64,000 nt of DNA, from the NCBI GenBank assembly GCA_900319365.1, contig ONOE01000006.1:20523-84522 (forward strand), read 5' to 3'. The DNA is from an uncultured bacterium (lineage in GTDB: Bacteria > Cyanobacteriota > Vampirovibrionia > Gastranaerophilales > Gastranaerophilaceae). The notes below the pieces were generated by a model. It saw only the letters and a program-made list of their open reading frames with translations. It did not search any database and was not told the DNA's origin. The translations under genes and the position numbers were made by a program. Below, piece by piece: positions 17,253 through 25,662 of the stretch (within the stretch, counting starts at the first letter, position 1; the number at the start of each line of letters is the position of its first letter).

Positions 17253-18254
17253 CTACACAAATTGTCCGCAGCATTCGCTTCCGCAGAATTTGCACCTGTT
17301 TATTACAAGGTTGTATTCTGAAATTTGATACCCGTCCCTTACAATTAACGGTCTGGCGCAGTTTTTGCAATATGTACTTGAGGTTTCAATATTTGTGAGA
17401 TTGCCTGTATAAACATTATTTAGCCCGACTTGTTTTGCGATTTTATAAGCTTTTAAAAGTGTTGAAAAACTCGTGGCTTTTTTGTTTGAAAATTTATATC
17501 TCGGGAAAAAGGCACTAAAGTGCAGCGGAATGTCAGAGTTTAAATTTTTTAAAATCCATTCGCATTCGGATTTGAGCATTTCTTCGCCGTCGTTTTCGCC
17601 TTCAATCAGCATGGTTGTTAATTCCGTATGACAATTCGTTTTGTTAACCGTGTATTCTATTGTTTTTAAAACGGGTTCAATATCCGAAAGACAGTTTTTT
17701 TTGTAAAATTCTTTGCTAAACCCTTTTAAATCAATATTTGCCCCATCCATATATTTAAAAAATTCTTTTGCGGGTTCGGGGTTTATAAACCCTGAAGTTA
17801 TCGCAACTGTTTTAATCCCATTTTCACGGCATAGTTTTGCACAGTCAATCGCATATTCAAAAAATATTATCGGATCGTTATAGGTGAATGCAACGCTTTT
17901 GCAATTGTATTTTTGGGCAATTTCCACAATTTCTTTCGGCGAAGTTTTATTAAAATCCTGCGGGTTTGAATTATTTTTTGTCGTTTGCCAATTCTGGCAA
18001 AATTGGCAGCCCATGTTACAGCCTAATGTCCCGAATGACAGCGCAAAGCTTCCGGGGTAAAAGTGATAAAGCGGTTTTTTCTCTATCGGGTCAATTGCAA
18101 GCCCCGTATTGTAACCGTAAGTTGTTAATTCAATGTTTCCCTTAACATTTTTTCTTACATGGCAAAACCCGCTCTGTGTCGGAGCTAAAACGCATTTTCT
18201 CGGACAGATTAAGCATTGAACTTTACTGTTTGTTAATATATTTTGATATTTCAT
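17253..18254 (-). CDS. AmmeMemoRadiSam-system radical SAM enzyme
   Basis: 333 residues. The radical SAM cluster is CNMGCQFCQNW near residue 79 (CxxxCxxC). It is preceded by an N-terminal cysteine set (CLICPRKC, then GFCHVRK) and followed by a C-terminal cluster (CKNC, CKFCGSECCG) that may hold auxiliary metal. An AIDPIEKKPLYHFYPGS block links it to the pyruvate formate-lyase-activase-like subfamily named for co-occurrence with Memo and AMMECR1 proteins. The divergent neighbour is exactly such a Memo-AMMECR1 fusion. The biochemical role of this conserved trio is not established to my knowledge; RNA or protein modification is only a guess. The ATG follows a TATAAT by seven bases. Confidence 0.9.
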   Translation of the reverse strand: MKYQNILTNSKVQCLICPRKCVLAPTQSGFCHVRKNVKGNIELTTYGYNTGLAIDPIEKKPLYHFYPGSFALSFGTLGCNMGCQFCQNWQTTKNNSNPQDFNKTSPKEIVEIAQKYNCKSVAFTYNDPIIFFEYAIDCAKLCRENGIKTVAITSGFINPEPAKEFFKYMDGANIDLKGFSKEFYKKNCLSDIEPVLKTIEYTVNKTNCHTELTTMLIEGENDGEEMLKSECEWILKNLNSDIPLHFSAFFPRYKFSNKKATSFSTLLKAYKIAKQVGLNNVYTGNLTNIETSSTYCKNCARPLIVRDGYQISEYNLVINRCKFCGSECCGQFV

Positions 18255-18275
18255 AAAATATATTATAATACTATT
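18255..18275. promoter_or_regulatory. Symmetric bidirectional leaderless promoter of the AmmeMemoRadiSam pair
   Basis: The two ATGs are only 21 bp apart. Between them the palindrome TATTATAATA (18261-18270) supplies a TATAAT on each strand: plus 18264-18269, minus 18267-18262. It lies six bases from the plus-strand ATG at 18276 and seven from the minus-strand ATG at 18254. TTGATA at 18243-18248 is a possible plus-strand -35 with a 15-bp spacer. There is no Shine-Dalgarno site on either side. Confidence 0.7.
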
Positions 18276-19616
18276 ATGAAGATAAAAGAACCCGCAGTTG
18301 CAAATACTTTTTATACGGCGAATGTCGAAGATTTAAAGCTACATATAGATTACTTTAAAAGCATAAGTAAAAATCTCTATACGTGTCCGACAAGAGCTGT
18401 TATCGTTCCTCATGCAGGATTTGTTTATTCGGGGCGTATTGCTTATGAGGGAATAAGCCAGATTGACAGAAACGTTAAAAATATTTTCATTTTTGCTCCT
18501 GCTCACAGAGTCGGTTTTGACGGACTTGCGTTAACGTGTTATGATGCGTGGAAAACACCTCTCGGGATTACGGAAGTAAACCATGAAATAGGGCAGGAAT
18601 TGCATGATAAATTCGGCGCAAACGTAAATGATGATGCAATGTTTGGCGAGCATTCAATTGAAGTTGAATTGCCGATTATTCAATATCTTTTCAAAAATGT
18701 AAAAATTGTTCCGGTACTGATAGGGAAAGAAAAGCCCGAAAAAATAAGCGAAATTATTTCACATTATTATCCCGATAAAAACAATGCATTTGTTATTTCA
18801 TCGGATTTAAGTCATTTCTTAACTGATGACAACGCTAAGAAAGCCGATAAAGTAACGGCTCGCATGATTGAATCGGGTGATATCAGAAAATTTTCTTACG
18901 AAAATGCGTGCGGTGCTGTCGGAATTATGGGCTTGGTTTCGTTTGCCAATTCAAATAAATATTCAATGATTAGAATTGATTTGGCAAATTCATCGGAAAT
19001 TTCAGAGGATAAATCAAGAGTTGTCGGATACGGAAGCTGGTTTTTATTTGAAGGCAGCAAAGATGATTTTATCGCTCAATATCACCCCGGATTTGTAATT
19101 GATATTTGCAAAATTATATTAAAATCCGAATTTGATCATAAACCTATGCAGATAATTTATCCGCAGGTATTTGATGAACCCGGAGCCTGCTTTGTTACGC
19201 TTGAAGAAAACGGACATTTGAGAGGTTGTATCGGATCAATTGCACCTTACAGACCTTTAATAACGGATTTGGTAGAACACGTAAAAGATGCGGCTTTCAA
19301 GGATACAAGGTTTAATCCCGTAACGGAAGATGAACTCCCGCTTTTGAAATATGCCGTTTCAATTCTTACTACCCCTAAAATGATAGCTTTTAAAGACGAA
19401 GAAGATTTGTTGAAAAAAATCGTTCCTCATCAAGACGGTATCATTATAAGAGATAATGGTCATCAGGCTGTATATTTGCCTGCCGTTTGGGACGAATTGC
19501 CCGACAAAAAAGAATTTTTAAATTCATTGAAAGTCAAAGCGGGTTTACCGAAAGATTATTTCTCTCATACATTGGAAGCTTACAAATTTTCTACAATTTA
19601 TATTAAAGAAAATTAA
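18276..19616 (+). CDS. Memo-AMMECR1 fusion protein
   Basis: 446 residues from the ATG at 18276. The N-terminal domain (about 1-265) is of the Memo family: RAVIVPHAGFVYSGRIAYEG, FAPAHRVGFDG, FGEHSIEVELPIIQYLF and VISSDLSHF. These carry the conserved His/Asp residues that in Memo proteins resemble a dioxygenase-like metal pocket. The C-terminal domain (about 280-446) is AMMECR1: GACFVTLEENGHLRGCIGSI, then AFKDTRFNPV. The fusion and the divergent radical SAM partner define the AmmeMemoRadiSam set. The function is unknown; a shared substrate for the three domains is inferred from their co-occurrence. Confidence 0.9.
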   Translation: MKIKEPAVANTFYTANVEDLKLHIDYFKSISKNLYTCPTRAVIVPHAGFVYSGRIAYEGISQIDRNVKNIFIFAPAHRVGFDGLALTCYDAWKTPLGITEVNHEIGQELHDKFGANVNDDAMFGEHSIEVELPIIQYLFKNVKIVPVLIGKEKPEKISEIISHYYPDKNNAFVISSDLSHFLTDDNAKKADKVTARMIESGDIRKFSYENACGAVGIMGLVSFANSNKYSMIRIDLANSSEISEDKSRVVGYGSWFLFEGSKDDFIAQYHPGFVIDICKIILKSEFDHKPMQIIYPQVFDEPGACFVTLEENGHLRGCIGSIAPYRPLITDLVEHVKDAAFKDTRFNPVTEDELPLLKYAVSILTTPKMIAFKDEEDLLKKIVPHQDGIIIRDNGHQAVYLPAVWDELPDKKEFLNSLKVKAGLPKDYFSHTLEAYKFSTIYIKEN

Positions 19617-19629
19617 TCAGCCTTAAAAG

Positions 19630-19807
19630 TTGACAATGTTTTGTGTCCATGGTAAATTTGACCTGTCAGAAGTTATACAATTGAATATATTTCCAAAAAA
19701 CCTTAAAAACAGGTTTGTTTTTGGTATATTCATTAAAATTTAAATAAAGGTTAATACCTGAAAACCTTTAAAAGTAATCTAGAGTAAAATTATGAAAGGT
19801 AAAATCT
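19630..19807 (+). promoter_or_regulatory. rpsE promoter and structured leader
   Basis: TTGACA (19630-19635), 17 bp and TAAATT form a plausible promoter, giving a leader of about 140 bases before rpsE. Two hairpin candidates follow: CCAAAAAACC (from 19693) with GGTTTGTTTTTGG, and AAAGGTT (from 19746) with AACCTTT. They share ACCTT/AAGGT cores and could pair alternatively, as expected for ribosomal-protein autoregulation. AAAGGT precedes the ATG at 19808. Confidence 0.45.
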
Positions 19808-20473
19808 ATGGAAAACAAAGAAGAAAAAGCGGTAGAAGTTAAAGAAGAAACTTCCGCTGAAAAAATAGAATCAACAGATGAACAAAAATCTGTTGAAACT
19901 CAGGCAGATGCTCCTGCAGAACAAAATGAAAAACCTGCAAGAGGACGCCGCAGAAGAAAACAAAAAATCGAAACAACATCAGAAGAAAAACCTCAATCGG
20001 AATGGACTGAAAATGTTGTTCAAATCAGCCGTGTAACAAAAGTTGTAAAAGGCGGTAAAAAATTATCTTTCCGTGCAATTGTTATTGTCGGCAACAAAAA
20101 AGGTCAGGTTGGTGTAGGCTGTGCTAAAGCTTCAGAAGTTATCATTGCTATTCAAAAAGCAATCGCTGACGGCAGAAAGAACGTTATCACGGTTCCTATC
20201 TTCAAGACAACAATTCCTCACCCCGTTCAAGGAAAATCAGGTGCAGGCTGCGTTATGTTAAGACCCGCATCACAAGGTACAGGGATTATCGCAGGCGGTG
20301 CTGTTCGTTCAGTATTAGAGCTTGCAGGTATTGAAAACATTCTGGCCAAATCTTTAGGTTCAAAAGCTCCTTTGAATGCCGTTAACGCAACAATCGAAGC
20401 TCTTAAATCTTTGACTCCGTTTAGCGAAATGGCTAAAAAGCGCGGTTTGTCAATGGCTGAGTTTTTAAATTAG
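19808..20473 (+). CDS. rpsE: Small ribosomal subunit protein S5
   Basis: Part of the 30S decoding-side body, involved in translational accuracy. Residues about 58-221 are a standard S5: [17 protein letters not shown], then [11 protein letters not shown], the [18 protein letters not shown] signature and AKKRG near the C-terminus. The protein is 221 residues against the usual 160-175. The extra 55 residues are an N-terminal tail of alternating Glu/Lys with a GRRRRK patch near 45. Such tails are disordered in ribosomal proteins of some lineages. It heads a four-gene unit rpsE-rpmD-rplO-secY. The usual upstream spc genes (rplF, rplR) are not here. Confidence 0.97.
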   Translation: MENKEEKAVEVKEETSAEKIESTDEQKSVETQADAPAEQNEKPARGRRRRKQKIETTSEEKPQSEWTENVVQISRVTKVVKGGKKLSFRAIVIVGNKKGQVGVGCAKASEVIIAIQKAIADGRKNVITVPIFKTTIPHPVQGKSGAGCVMLRPASQGTGIIAGGAVRSVLELAGIENILAKSLGSKAPLNAVNATIEALKSLTPFSEMAKKRGLSMAEFLN

Positions 20474-20506
20474 TTTGAAGTAGAAATTATATAAGGAAAT
20501 AGAATT

Positions 20507-20698
20507 ATGGCAAATAAAAAATCTGAAATGATTAAAATTAAACTCGTAAAAAGTTTAATCGGTTCAAACGAAAAACAAAGACGAGTAGTTAAAGGTTTAG
20601 GTCTTTCCAAAAAAGATCAGGTTGTTGAACATGCATCAACTCCGACAATTTTAGGAATGGTAAACAAAGTTTCTCACCTTGTTGAGATTGTTAAGTAA
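20507..20698 (+). CDS. rpmD: Large ribosomal subunit protein L30
   Basis: 63 residues, the normal size for bacterial L30. The pattern IKIKLVKSLIGSNEKQRRVV, then LGLSKKDQVVEH and a C-terminal MVNKVSHLVEIVK is diagnostic. It lies 33 bases downstream of rpsE with GGAA-type upstream sequence, in the conserved rpsE-rpmD-rplO order. Confidence 0.95.
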   Translation: MANKKSEMIKIKLVKSLIGSNEKQRRVVKGLGLSKKDQVVEHASTPTILGMVNKVSHLVEIVK

Positions 20699-20748
20699 TT
20701 ACCGTTTGAAAGTTTATACAATAAAAAGTAAAGAAAGAAGGAAATAAT

Positions 20749-21198
20749 ATGGCAAATATAAAATTAGAAGATTTAAGACCTGCAAAAGGCGCTACTTCTA
20801 AATCCAAAAGAGTAGGCAGAGGCCGTGCTTCAGGCTGTGGTAAAACTTCTTCCAGAGGTAACAACGGTGAAGGACAAAGATCCGGCAACTCATCCAAAAG
20901 AGGTTTTGAAGGCGGTCAAATGCCCGCATACAGAAGATTACCCAAATTGAAAGGGTTTCAGTTGTATTCAAAAGCTAACTATGCTCAAATCAACGTTGGC
21001 AGATTAGATGCTTTGAATCTTAAAGAAGTTTCATTAGAAACATTATCCGAAAGAAAAACAATACATTCGTCATGTGTAGGATTGAGAGTATTGGGCAATG
21101 GTGATATAAAAAATGCGGTAACGGTTAAAGCCGCTTATGTTACACCATCAGCAAAAGCAAAAATTGAAGCCGCAGGCGGAAAGGTTGAAATAGTATAA
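20749..21198 (+). CDS. rplO: Large ribosomal subunit protein L15
   Basis: 149 residues. The Gly/Arg/Lys-rich N-terminal extension that penetrates the 50S core is visible (RVGRGRASGCGKTSSRG, RSGNSSKRGFEGGQMP, RRLPKLKG). The C-terminal globular domain ends with SAKAKIEAAGGKVEIV. AGAAGGAA lies before the ATG. Its stop overlaps the secY start by one base (TAATG), so the two are translationally coupled. Confidence 0.97.
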   Translation: MANIKLEDLRPAKGATSKSKRVGRGRASGCGKTSSRGNNGEGQRSGNSSKRGFEGGQMPAYRRLPKLKGFQLYSKANYAQINVGRLDALNLKEVSLETLSERKTIHSSCVGLRVLGNGDIKNAVTVKAAYVTPSAKAKIEAAGGKVEIV

Positions 21199-22541
21199 TG
21201 GCAAACGATTATAGAGCGCCTTCTGCTGAAGACTTAATGTCTATGTGGAATGCCTCCGGATTAAAACAAAAAATCCTGTTTACATTTTTAATGATTGCAG
21301 TATGGAGATTCGGGGTTCAGATACCTTTGTATGGTATCAACAATCAGGTATTCTCTACTATCGCATCAGGAAATAACATAATCGGATTTTTAGATTTATT
21401 TACCGGCGGTGCACTTGGAAAAGTTTCTATACTTGCATTAGGTATCGGACCTTTTATCACATCTTCAATTATCGTTCAGCTTGTTTCGGTTGTCATACCG
21501 TCATTGGAAAAGCTGCAAAAAGAAGAAGGTGAAGAAGGCAGACGTAAATTGTCGCAGTATACGAGAATATTTACGGTAGTTCTCGGGTTGTTTCAGGGAT
21601 TTATCTTTATGTTGTTCCTGCATCATTTACCGGGAGCGGTTATACCGAATGTAAATCCTATAATGTTCTATATTAATTCAATAATCATATTAACGGCAGG
21701 TGCCGTACTTGTAATGTGGATATCAGAATTAATAACTGAAAAAGGAATAGGCAACGGCGGTTCGCTCATCATCTTTTGCGGTATATTATCGGGAATCCCC
21801 GTATATGCTTCAAGAACATATCAGCTTGTTAAATCAAGCCCGAGTATGCAATTAGCATTATTGCTTTTACTTACGATTTTCTTCCTTGCAACAATTTTGA
21901 TTGTTATTATGCAGGAAGCAGTAAGAAAAGTTATTATCGTTAACCCTAAAAGACAAATCGGTAACAAGGTTTATGGCGGTATGAATTCGTTTATTCCGTT
22001 CAAACTTAACCCGGGCGGGGTTATGCCGATAATCTTTGCAATTGCTATACTTCTGTTCCCGTCAACAATTCTTGCAATGGTTGGTCAGGCTAATATTAAA
22101 TCTGTTCAGCTTAAACATATTATTATCAGTATGAATCACTTTTTAAGCCCTGACGGATTGCCTTATTATCTGATATATGTAGGTTTGATTATTGCATTGA
22201 CTTTCTTCTATGCATCAATTATGCCCAATATGCAGCCCAAAGACATTGCTGACAACCTTAAAAAATACGGTTCATCAATCCCCGGTATCAAACCCGGCAG
22301 ACCGACTGCCGAAGCTCTTGATAAAATCTTATCAAAAGTTATATTTATCGGTGCTATCGGTCTTGGTATAATAGCATTGGTTCCGTCTTTCGGAAGTTAT
22401 GTTACAAAGATTGAAACCTTGCAGGGAATCGGTGCAACATCCTTAATCATTATGGTCGGTGTTGCACTGGACTTGATAAATCAGGTAAGATCTCATCTTT
22501 ATGCAAGAAATTATGAATCGTTCTTAAAAGATGATAAGTAA
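21198..22541 (+). CDS. secY: Protein translocase subunit SecY
   Basis: Central channel of the Sec translocon in the inner membrane. The 447 residues contain about ten membrane segments. Family signatures include FGVQIPLYGI, FDLFTGGALGKVSILALGIG-type plug and segment 2 sequences, an RRKLSQYTR loop, ITEKGIGNGGSLIIF, and GGVMPIIFAIAIL. The C-terminal cytoplasmic loop has DIADNLKKYGSSIPGIKPG with the conserved Gly-Arg-Pro-Thr. It ends the ribosomal unit, and a strong terminator follows; adk or map genes often found next are absent. Confidence 0.97.
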   Translation: MANDYRAPSAEDLMSMWNASGLKQKILFTFLMIAVWRFGVQIPLYGINNQVFSTIASGNNIIGFLDLFTGGALGKVSILALGIGPFITSSIIVQLVSVVIPSLEKLQKEEGEEGRRKLSQYTRIFTVVLGLFQGFIFMLFLHHLPGAVIPNVNPIMFYINSIIILTAGAVLVMWISELITEKGIGNGGSLIIFCGILSGIPVYASRTYQLVKSSPSMQLALLLLLTIFFLATILIVIMQEAVRKVIIVNPKRQIGNKVYGGMNSFIPFKLNPGGVMPIIFAIAILLFPSTILAMVGQANIKSVQLKHIIISMNHFLSPDGLPYYLIYVGLIIALTFFYASIMPNMQPKDIADNLKKYGSSIPGIKPGRPTAEALDKILSKVIFIGAIGLGIIALVPSFGSYVTKIETLQGIGATSLIIMVGVALDLINQVRSHLYARNYESFLKDDK

Positions 22542-22566
22542 TGTAAAGCGATATAAATAACTATAG

Positions 22567-22600
22567 AAGGTGTATTGTTCAATTACAATACACCTTTTTA
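22567..22600 (+). terminator. Terminator after secY
   Basis: A 12-bp perfect stem, AAGGTGTATTGT/ACAATACACCTT, with a 6-base loop and TTTT. Confidence 0.9.
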
Positions 22601-22711
22601 GTATTAATAAAATTGGATATCAAATTAATATTCAAAAAATATGTTGCAAACTAACAAATAAAATTATTTTGTGTTATTATAACCATAGTAGCAAAATTAG
22701 GAATGTGTGTC

Positions 22712-23788
22712 ATGGCTAATTTATCAAATGAAGAAAAAGTAATAGGAATACCCCGTGCAATGTCGTTTTATAACAATTATCCGTTTTATTACGGATTCTT
22801 TAACGATTTGGGGATAAAAATTGTGTTGTCTGATGTTACAACAAAACAAACAATGTCTGACGGTGCGGCGCTGGTTGTTACAGAAACTTGCCTGCCGATA
22901 AAAGTTTATGTCGGGCATGTCTTAAATTTAATACATAAAGGTGTAAAGAATATTTTAATCCCGTCAATTCAATCAACTGACGTGAAAATTTACAACTGCT
23001 CAAAAATCAGAGGATTGCCTGATTTAATCAGAAATGTTGTAAAAGAAGATTTTAATTTGGTAGAAGCGACGCTTGATAAATCAGAAAAACATCACGGATT
23101 GTATGATTTTCTTGAAGATTGCGTCAGACCTTTCGGTATAACGGATAAAAAGCTTATCAAAAAAGCTTCAAAAGCAGGCTGGAGATGCTATAACAATTTC
23201 CACGTTATGGCAAAATCGGGAATGCCTTATTCAAAAGCTTTGAGTTATGCGCTTCAAGGCAAAGTCGTAATTTCTTCAAGCCAGAAAGAATATCCGATTT
23301 CAATCGCTCTTGTCGGACATGGTTATAATATTTTTGATGACAGAGTTTGCATGAAGATTTCCGATAAATTGGAAAAAATGGATGTTAAAGTTTGTACATC
23401 ATTACAATTATCATCAGAACAATTGAATGAAGGTATTGCAAGTTTAGGCAACGATAAGTATTGGGCTAACGAAGATGAAGTAACCGGTACTGCCGGTCAT
23501 TATTTAAAAGATAATAAAATTGACGGTATCATTACGATTACTGCATTCGGTTGCGGTCCTGATTCTTTGATGATTGAAAGAATCACAAGACATGCAAAAC
23601 AGTTCGGCAAGCCGTTGTTGAATTTAACAATTGATGAACAAACAGGTGAAGCAGGCTTTGTTACAAGAATTGAAGCTTTTGTTGATATGCTTTTCCGTAA
23701 AAAACGTGCATCAATCGTTAATAAAATCAACATTAAAGAAAATGTTGCTCAATACAATACCAATACTAATATGATTAAGACCAAATAG
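22712..23788 (+). CDS. CoA-protein activase-related protein (DUF2229-like)
   Basis: 358 residues from the ATG at 22712, which has TTAGGA 9 bases upstream; an extended -10 TGTTATTAT lies at 22672-22680. It resembles the DUF2229 part of proteins annotated as 2-hydroxyacyl-CoA dehydratase activase-related: IGIPRAMSFYNNYPFYYGFF, then VTETCLPIKVYVGH with a conserved Cys, LIPSIQSTD, VGHGYNIFDDRVCMKISDKL, and GCGPDSLMIERI. Those relatives bind an iron-sulfur cluster, and Cys residues near 62, 99 and 282 could serve here. The ASKHA ATPase domain is absent, so this is the stand-alone form. Substrate unknown. Confidence 0.75.
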   Translation: MANLSNEEKVIGIPRAMSFYNNYPFYYGFFNDLGIKIVLSDVTTKQTMSDGAALVVTETCLPIKVYVGHVLNLIHKGVKNILIPSIQSTDVKIYNCSKIRGLPDLIRNVVKEDFNLVEATLDKSEKHHGLYDFLEDCVRPFGITDKKLIKKASKAGWRCYNNFHVMAKSGMPYSKALSYALQGKVVISSSQKEYPISIALVGHGYNIFDDRVCMKISDKLEKMDVKVCTSLQLSSEQLNEGIASLGNDKYWANEDEVTGTAGHYLKDNKIDGIITITAFGCGPDSLMIERITRHAKQFGKPLLNLTIDEQTGEAGFVTRIEAFVDMLFRKKRASIVNKINIKENVAQYNTNTNMIKTK

Positions 23789-23887
23789 CAGCTTTTAAAA
23801 AGTTCAAAAGTCTTAAAAACAGATATGGAATATTTTAAAATATCCCACGGATGTTTTTGTGCGTAAGTTTAAATATGAGGAGAATTT

Positions 23888-24700
23888 ATGGTCGGAATAC
23901 TTGATATACAGTTTAACCCTGTAATAGGGGATAAACAGGCAAATTTAAAAACGGTTGAAAATTTTATCGCAAAAAATTCGGATAAAAAGCTCGATTTGGT
24001 TGTTATACCTGAATTTTTCTCAACAGGTATCAGTCATGATGCATTTGAAAAATTTCCCGAAGATGCAAATGGCGGCGAAACGATAGCGTATTTGTCAGAA
24101 TTGGCAAAAAAATATAAAACTAATATCGTTTGCGGAACCGTGATAGAAAAGAACGGAAATAATTTTTATAATACATGCTTTGTTTTAAACAGGCAGGGTG
24201 AAATTGTTTGCAAATATAGCAAAATCCATTTATTTAATTATACGGGTGGAAATGAGGGCGAACTTATTACTCCCGGGGATAAAGCGGTTGTTGCGAATTT
24301 GGATTTCGGCAAGGTCGGATTATCTGTTTGTTTTGACATGAGATATCCTTTATTGATAAGAAAACTTGCTCAAATGGGTGCACAAATTGTTGTACTTCCG
24401 ACAGCGTGGGTAATTCCCAATAAAATTTATAATAATGATAAATCAAAACGGTTTGAGCGTGATATATGGCTTGCAATGAACCGAACAAGAGCTTACGATA
24501 ATATGGTTTATGTTGTTGTGTCTAATGAAACGGGCAAGGCAAATGAAAATGTAAGTTCGCTCGGATCTTCATTAATTATTTCACCTAAAGGGGAGATTTT
24601 GGCGGATGCCAAAGACGAACAAACCGCATTATATTTTGATGTTGACCTTGACGTTTTAGAAAAAATGAAATTGCAATATCCGATAACAAGTATTGATTAG
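23888..24700 (+). CDS. Carbon-nitrogen hydrolase (nitrilase superfamily)
   Basis: 270 residues, typical for the omega-amidase/Nit branch. The catalytic triad is visible: Glu in VVIPEFFSTG near 41, Lys in KYSKIHLFNY near 111, and Cys in VGLSVCFDMRYP near 146. The family hydrolyses the amide of small molecules such as alpha-ketoglutaramate or deaminated glutathione; the sequence alone does not fix the substrate. GAGGAG 6 bases before the ATG supports the start. It stands alone between the CoA-activase-like gene and a non-coding stretch. Confidence 0.85.
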   Translation: MVGILDIQFNPVIGDKQANLKTVENFIAKNSDKKLDLVVIPEFFSTGISHDAFEKFPEDANGGETIAYLSELAKKYKTNIVCGTVIEKNGNNFYNTCFVLNRQGEIVCKYSKIHLFNYTGGNEGELITPGDKAVVANLDFGKVGLSVCFDMRYPLLIRKLAQMGAQIVVLPTAWVIPNKIYNNDKSKRFERDIWLAMNRTRAYDNMVYVVVSNETGKANENVSSLGSSLIISPKGEILADAKDEQTALYFDVDLDVLEKMKLQYPITSID

Positions 24701-24808
24701 CATTTACTACAAATAATATCTTGTGATATATTAAATATTTTGGAAATAGAACAATAGAAATTACCGCCATAGCAAAATTCGGAAATAACTTGTTAGTGAA
24801 ATAACAAC

Positions 24809-24854
24809 AAAAACGGTCATTGTTTGAACGATAGTGAGTTTGACCGTTTTTTAT
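24809..24854 (+). terminator. Terminator-like hairpin after the nitrilase gene
   Basis: An 11-bp stem AAAAACGGTCA/TGACCGTTTTT with a 21-base loop, then TTATAT. The long loop makes it less certain than the others. Confidence 0.55.
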
Positions 24855-24995
24855 ATTGAGCTTAGAAGTTATAGGAGAATTTTGTGTGCGGGGGCTTTTG
24901 TGAAACTTTTTGCTTAAAAAGTTTCCGCTGTCTGCGCAAGACAAAGATAATAAAGATTACTGCATTTTCGCATATAGTTTCTAATATATTTTATG

Positions 24996-25020
24996 TAGGG
25001 TGCGGAGAGCTAACGCACCG
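24996..25020. repeat. 25-bp repeat, copy 1
   Basis: TAGGGTGCGGAGAGCTAACG followed by CACCG. It matches 25663-25687 at 23 of 25 positions in the same orientation. GGTGCG and CGCACC can pair as a small stem. Confidence 0.75.
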
Positions 25021-25030
25021 ATAAAATGTA

Positions 25031-25372
25031 TCAATGCTTCCAATATGCTTTAAATTCTTTGATATCTTTCAACATCTTATTGTAATTTCCGTCAAAACAA
25101 ATTGTTCTATCGTCAATGTACAAATATGCGGGGATTTTTACATTTGTTACATCTTTAAAATAAATATCCAATTTATTTTTTATAAGCCATTTAACAGACA
25201 TTATTAAATTTCTGGTTGTAAAAAGGTATAAATCAGCAGACTTATTCAAGGTTTTTAAAAATTCATCTGCTCCTGATCTTACTTGTGGAATGAGGTTTTC
25301 ATTAAATTTCCCATCGTAATAATTCAATACTCCATCTAAATCTATTAATATTTTCTTTTTGCAATTGTTCAT
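25031..25372 (-). CDS. Small HAD-like phosphatase
   Basis: 113 residues forming a minimal HAD fold. Motif I is ILIDLDGVLNYY near residue 8 (nucleophile Asp11, acid Asp13). A LYLFTTRN segment supplies motif II (Thr). IPAYLYIDDRTICF near 80 gives the distal acidic pair. This arrangement resembles small phosphatases of nucleotides or of 3'-phosphate ends found on phages and accessory DNA, but the substrate is unknown. GGGAG lies 7 bases before the ATG. It is divergent from a small HTH gene, and the pair is bracketed by 25-bp direct repeats. Confidence 0.65.
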   Translation of the reverse strand: MNNCKKKILIDLDGVLNYYDGKFNENLIPQVRSGADEFLKTLNKSADLYLFTTRNLIMSVKWLIKNKLDIYFKDVTNVKIPAYLYIDDRTICFDGNYNKMLKDIKEFKAYWKH

Positions 25373-25429
25373 TTATTGCTCCCCAATAGGTGGTAGATAA
25401 CTTGTAATTAATATACCACAATAGGTGTC
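25373..25429. promoter_or_regulatory. Divergent HAD/HTH intergenic region
   Basis: 57 bases between divergent starts contain GGTGGTA (about 25389-25395) and TACCAC (about 25413-25418) as an inverted pair around an AT-rich core. That is a candidate operator for the adjacent HTH protein. Confidence 0.3.
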
Positions 25430-25654
25430 ATGAGTAAAGACAGAAACAGACATCTTGAGAAATATAAAAAATTAGGAGAACACATAAGAAAGTATAGGTT
25501 AGAGCGTGGACTTTCTCAAGAGGAACTGGCTTTTAGAATTTCAAGTGCACGCAATTACATTGGTTGTATTGAGCGAGCTGAAAAATTGCCCAGCTTAAAT
25601 ACAATTTTTGATATTGCCGAAGAATTGCAGGTTAATATAAAAGATTTATTATAA
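25430..25654 (+). CDS. XRE/Cro-type HTH regulator
   Basis: 74 residues, essentially one helix-turn-helix domain: LGEHIRKYRLERGLSQEELA, then SARNYIGCIERAEKLPSL and IFDIAEELQVNIKDLL. It lacks any effector domain. AGGTG lies 3 bases before the ATG. It is divergent from the small HAD gene and probably represses the shared control region. Small HTH genes of this type commonly belong to mobile or toxin-antitoxin-like modules. Confidence 0.8.
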   Translation: MSKDRNRHLEKYKKLGEHIRKYRLERGLSQEELAFRISSARNYIGCIERAEKLPSLNTIFDIAEELQVNIKDLL

Positions 25655-25662
25655 ATAAAACA

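Larger units (their letters stand above)
24701..25030. other. Non-coding stretch with two hairpins and a short dispersed repeat
   Basis: About 330 bases without a convincing gene. It holds a terminator-like stem (AAAAACGGTCA 24809-24819 with TGACCGTTTTT 24841-24851). A second perfect hairpin is GAAACTTTTT-GCTT-AAAAAGTTTC (24902-24925), not followed by a T-run. The first copy of a 25-bp repeat lies at 24996-25020. The G-rich GCGGGGGC near 24890 stands out against the AT-rich background. Confidence 0.5.
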
